Source of the DNA: an uncultured Fusobacterium sp.
Lineage (GTDB): Bacteria > Fusobacteriota > Fusobacteriia > Fusobacteriales > Fusobacteriaceae
Reading direction: 5' to 3'
Assembly (NCBI GenBank): GCA_900543175.1
Contig: UQQO01000122.1
Location: forward strand, 1-6,066
Length of the DNA: 6,066 nt
This document shows, piece by piece, positions 5,187 through 6,066 of the stretch (its first letter is position 1; every line of letters begins with the position of its first letter). Position numbers and translations under genes: made by a program. The notes beneath the pieces were generated by a model that saw nothing but the letters and a program-made list of their open reading frames with translations, did not search any database and had not been told where the DNA came from.

Positions 5187-6066
5187 GTGATTAAAATAAA
5201 AAAGAATGTGCTTTTTCATATAACAAATGAGTATCCTACTTTTAGTAAATCTCTAAAAAAAATAGCTGATTATATTCTTTCAAATACTGCTCAACCACAA
5301 TATCTTTCTATACATCAATTAGCTGAGATTTGTGATGTCAGCGAATCATCTGTTTTTCGTCTTTGTCAAATATTAGGTTTCAATGGTTACAAGGAGTTTA
5401 AATATGCTCTTGCTGAAGCTAATAGTGCTACCCTTACTGATGGTGGAATAGATGCTTATGCTGAAATACTTCCTGAAGATTCTTTTGGAGAGATGGCAAA
5501 AAAACTATTTGCTTATAATGTAGCTTCAATCAACCAAACTTTACAACTTATAGATAAAGAAGCTTATTGCCAAGCTGCAAAACATCTAAAAGCTGCAAAA
5601 CATGTATATTGTTTTGGACAAGGAGCAAGTGGAATTATGGCTCAAGAGTTATGGGGACGTTTTATAACTGTTTCTAGTAACTTTTCATATATCACTGATC
5701 CGCATCTACAAACTATTGTAACTGCCAATTGTGATAAAGATGATGTTATAGTTCTTTTCTCATATTCTGGGGCAACTCAAGATGGACCTAGACTTCTATC
5801 TGAAGCTAAAATAAGAGGAGCTAAAACTATTTTAATTACACATTATAGAAAAAGTTTTGCCAGTGAATTTGCTGATATAATTTTACTTTGTGGTTCTAGA
5901 GAGACACCTAAACAAACTGGAAGTATTGCTGCTAAAATGGCTCAACTTTTTGTTATAGATCTTCTATTTAATGAGTTTTATAGACTTAATCCTATTGAAG
6001 CTGAAGAAGCAATAAAAAGAACTTCTGTCGCTATGGAAACAAAATTATTACATGAAAATAGTAAAA
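5187..6066 (+). CDS. MurR/RpiR-family transcriptional regulator (3' end cut by window edge)
   Basis: This sugar-phosphate- or amino-sugar-sensing DNA-binding protein is open to the right edge. The 293 visible residues are about the full family length, so only a few are likely missing. An N-terminal RpiR helix-turn-helix domain spans about 1-80, with SKSLKKIADYIL (20-31) and recognition region LAEICDVSESSVFRLCQ (45-61). A SIS sugar-isomerase-like domain spans about 128-260, with VYCFGQGASG (140-149), VIVLFSYSGATQDG (187-200) and a TILIT strand. The start is uncertain. GTG at 5187 gives MIKIKKNVLF but has no good upstream site; GAGGTGA (5184-5190) overlaps it and could instead serve a later start. 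GTG at 5208 is in frame but 17 bases beyond that site. It faces away from the aldolase, the usual arrangement for a local regulator; NanR of Vibrio vulnificus is an RpiR-type regulator of sialic acid genes. The effector here is unknown. Confidence 0.92.
   Translation, partial: MIKIKKNVLFHITNEYPTFSKSLKKIADYILSNTAQPQYLSIHQLAEICDVSESSVFRLCQILGFNGYKEFKYALAEANSATLTDGGIDAYAEILPEDSFGEMAKKLFAYNVASINQTLQLIDKEAYCQAAKHLKAAKHVYCFGQGASGIMAQELWGRFITVSSNFSYITDPHLQTIVTANCDKDDVIVLFSYSGATQDGPRLLSEAKIRGAKTILITHYRKSFASEFADIILLCGSRETPKQTGSIAAKMAQLFVIDLLFNEFYRLNPIEAEEAIKRTSVAMETKLLHENSK

Overview
The window is AT-rich bacterial DNA using the standard code (Trp is TGG) and strong AGGAGG-type ribosome binding sites. 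Base composition, codon choice and gene content fit a host-associated Fusobacteriota member (a Fusobacterium-like or Streptobacillus-like genome). That assignment is inference; nothing in the window is diagnostic. Genes are dense, and all complete genes lie on the minus strand. Only the last, cut by the right edge, is on the plus strand.

Layout from the left. Bases 37-1599 (minus) encode a sugar-binding lipoprotein of an ABC importer, with an AlgQ-type calcium loop and its own promoter. A hairpin terminator (1723-1752) separates it from a two-gene operon read leftwards, kduD (2678-3457) then kduI (1777-2613). Upstream of kduD is a 529-base stretch without a protein gene. It holds a weak kduD promoter, a very AT-rich spacer, a compact base-paired element of about 263 bases (3672-3934) that looks like a structured non-coding RNA or a small mobile element, and a near-perfect intrinsic terminator (3939-3973). 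That terminator belongs to the next minus-strand gene, an N-acetylneuraminate-lyase-like aldolase (3987-4904). A divergent promoter region separates the aldolase from a MurR/RpiR-family regulator (5187 to the right edge, plus strand).

Functionally the window is a host-glycan catabolic island. KduI and KduD convert 4-deoxy-5-keto-uronate, released from unsaturated uronic acid disaccharides (glycosaminoglycan, pectin or alginate breakdown), to 2-keto-3-deoxygluconate. The binding protein's calcium loop matches that of AlgQ-type acidic-oligosaccharide binders, so it may capture the starting oligosaccharide. The aldolase/RpiR pair looks like a sialic-acid or related keto-acid module, probably controlled by the divergent regulator.

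The item most worth a second look is the 3672-3934 element. It is about 32% GC in 11% GC surroundings, is closed by a perfect 16-bp helix, and contains a P3/P7/P8-like pseudoknot arranged as in group I introns but with no room for a P4-P6 domain. I could not assign it to a known RNA family by eye.
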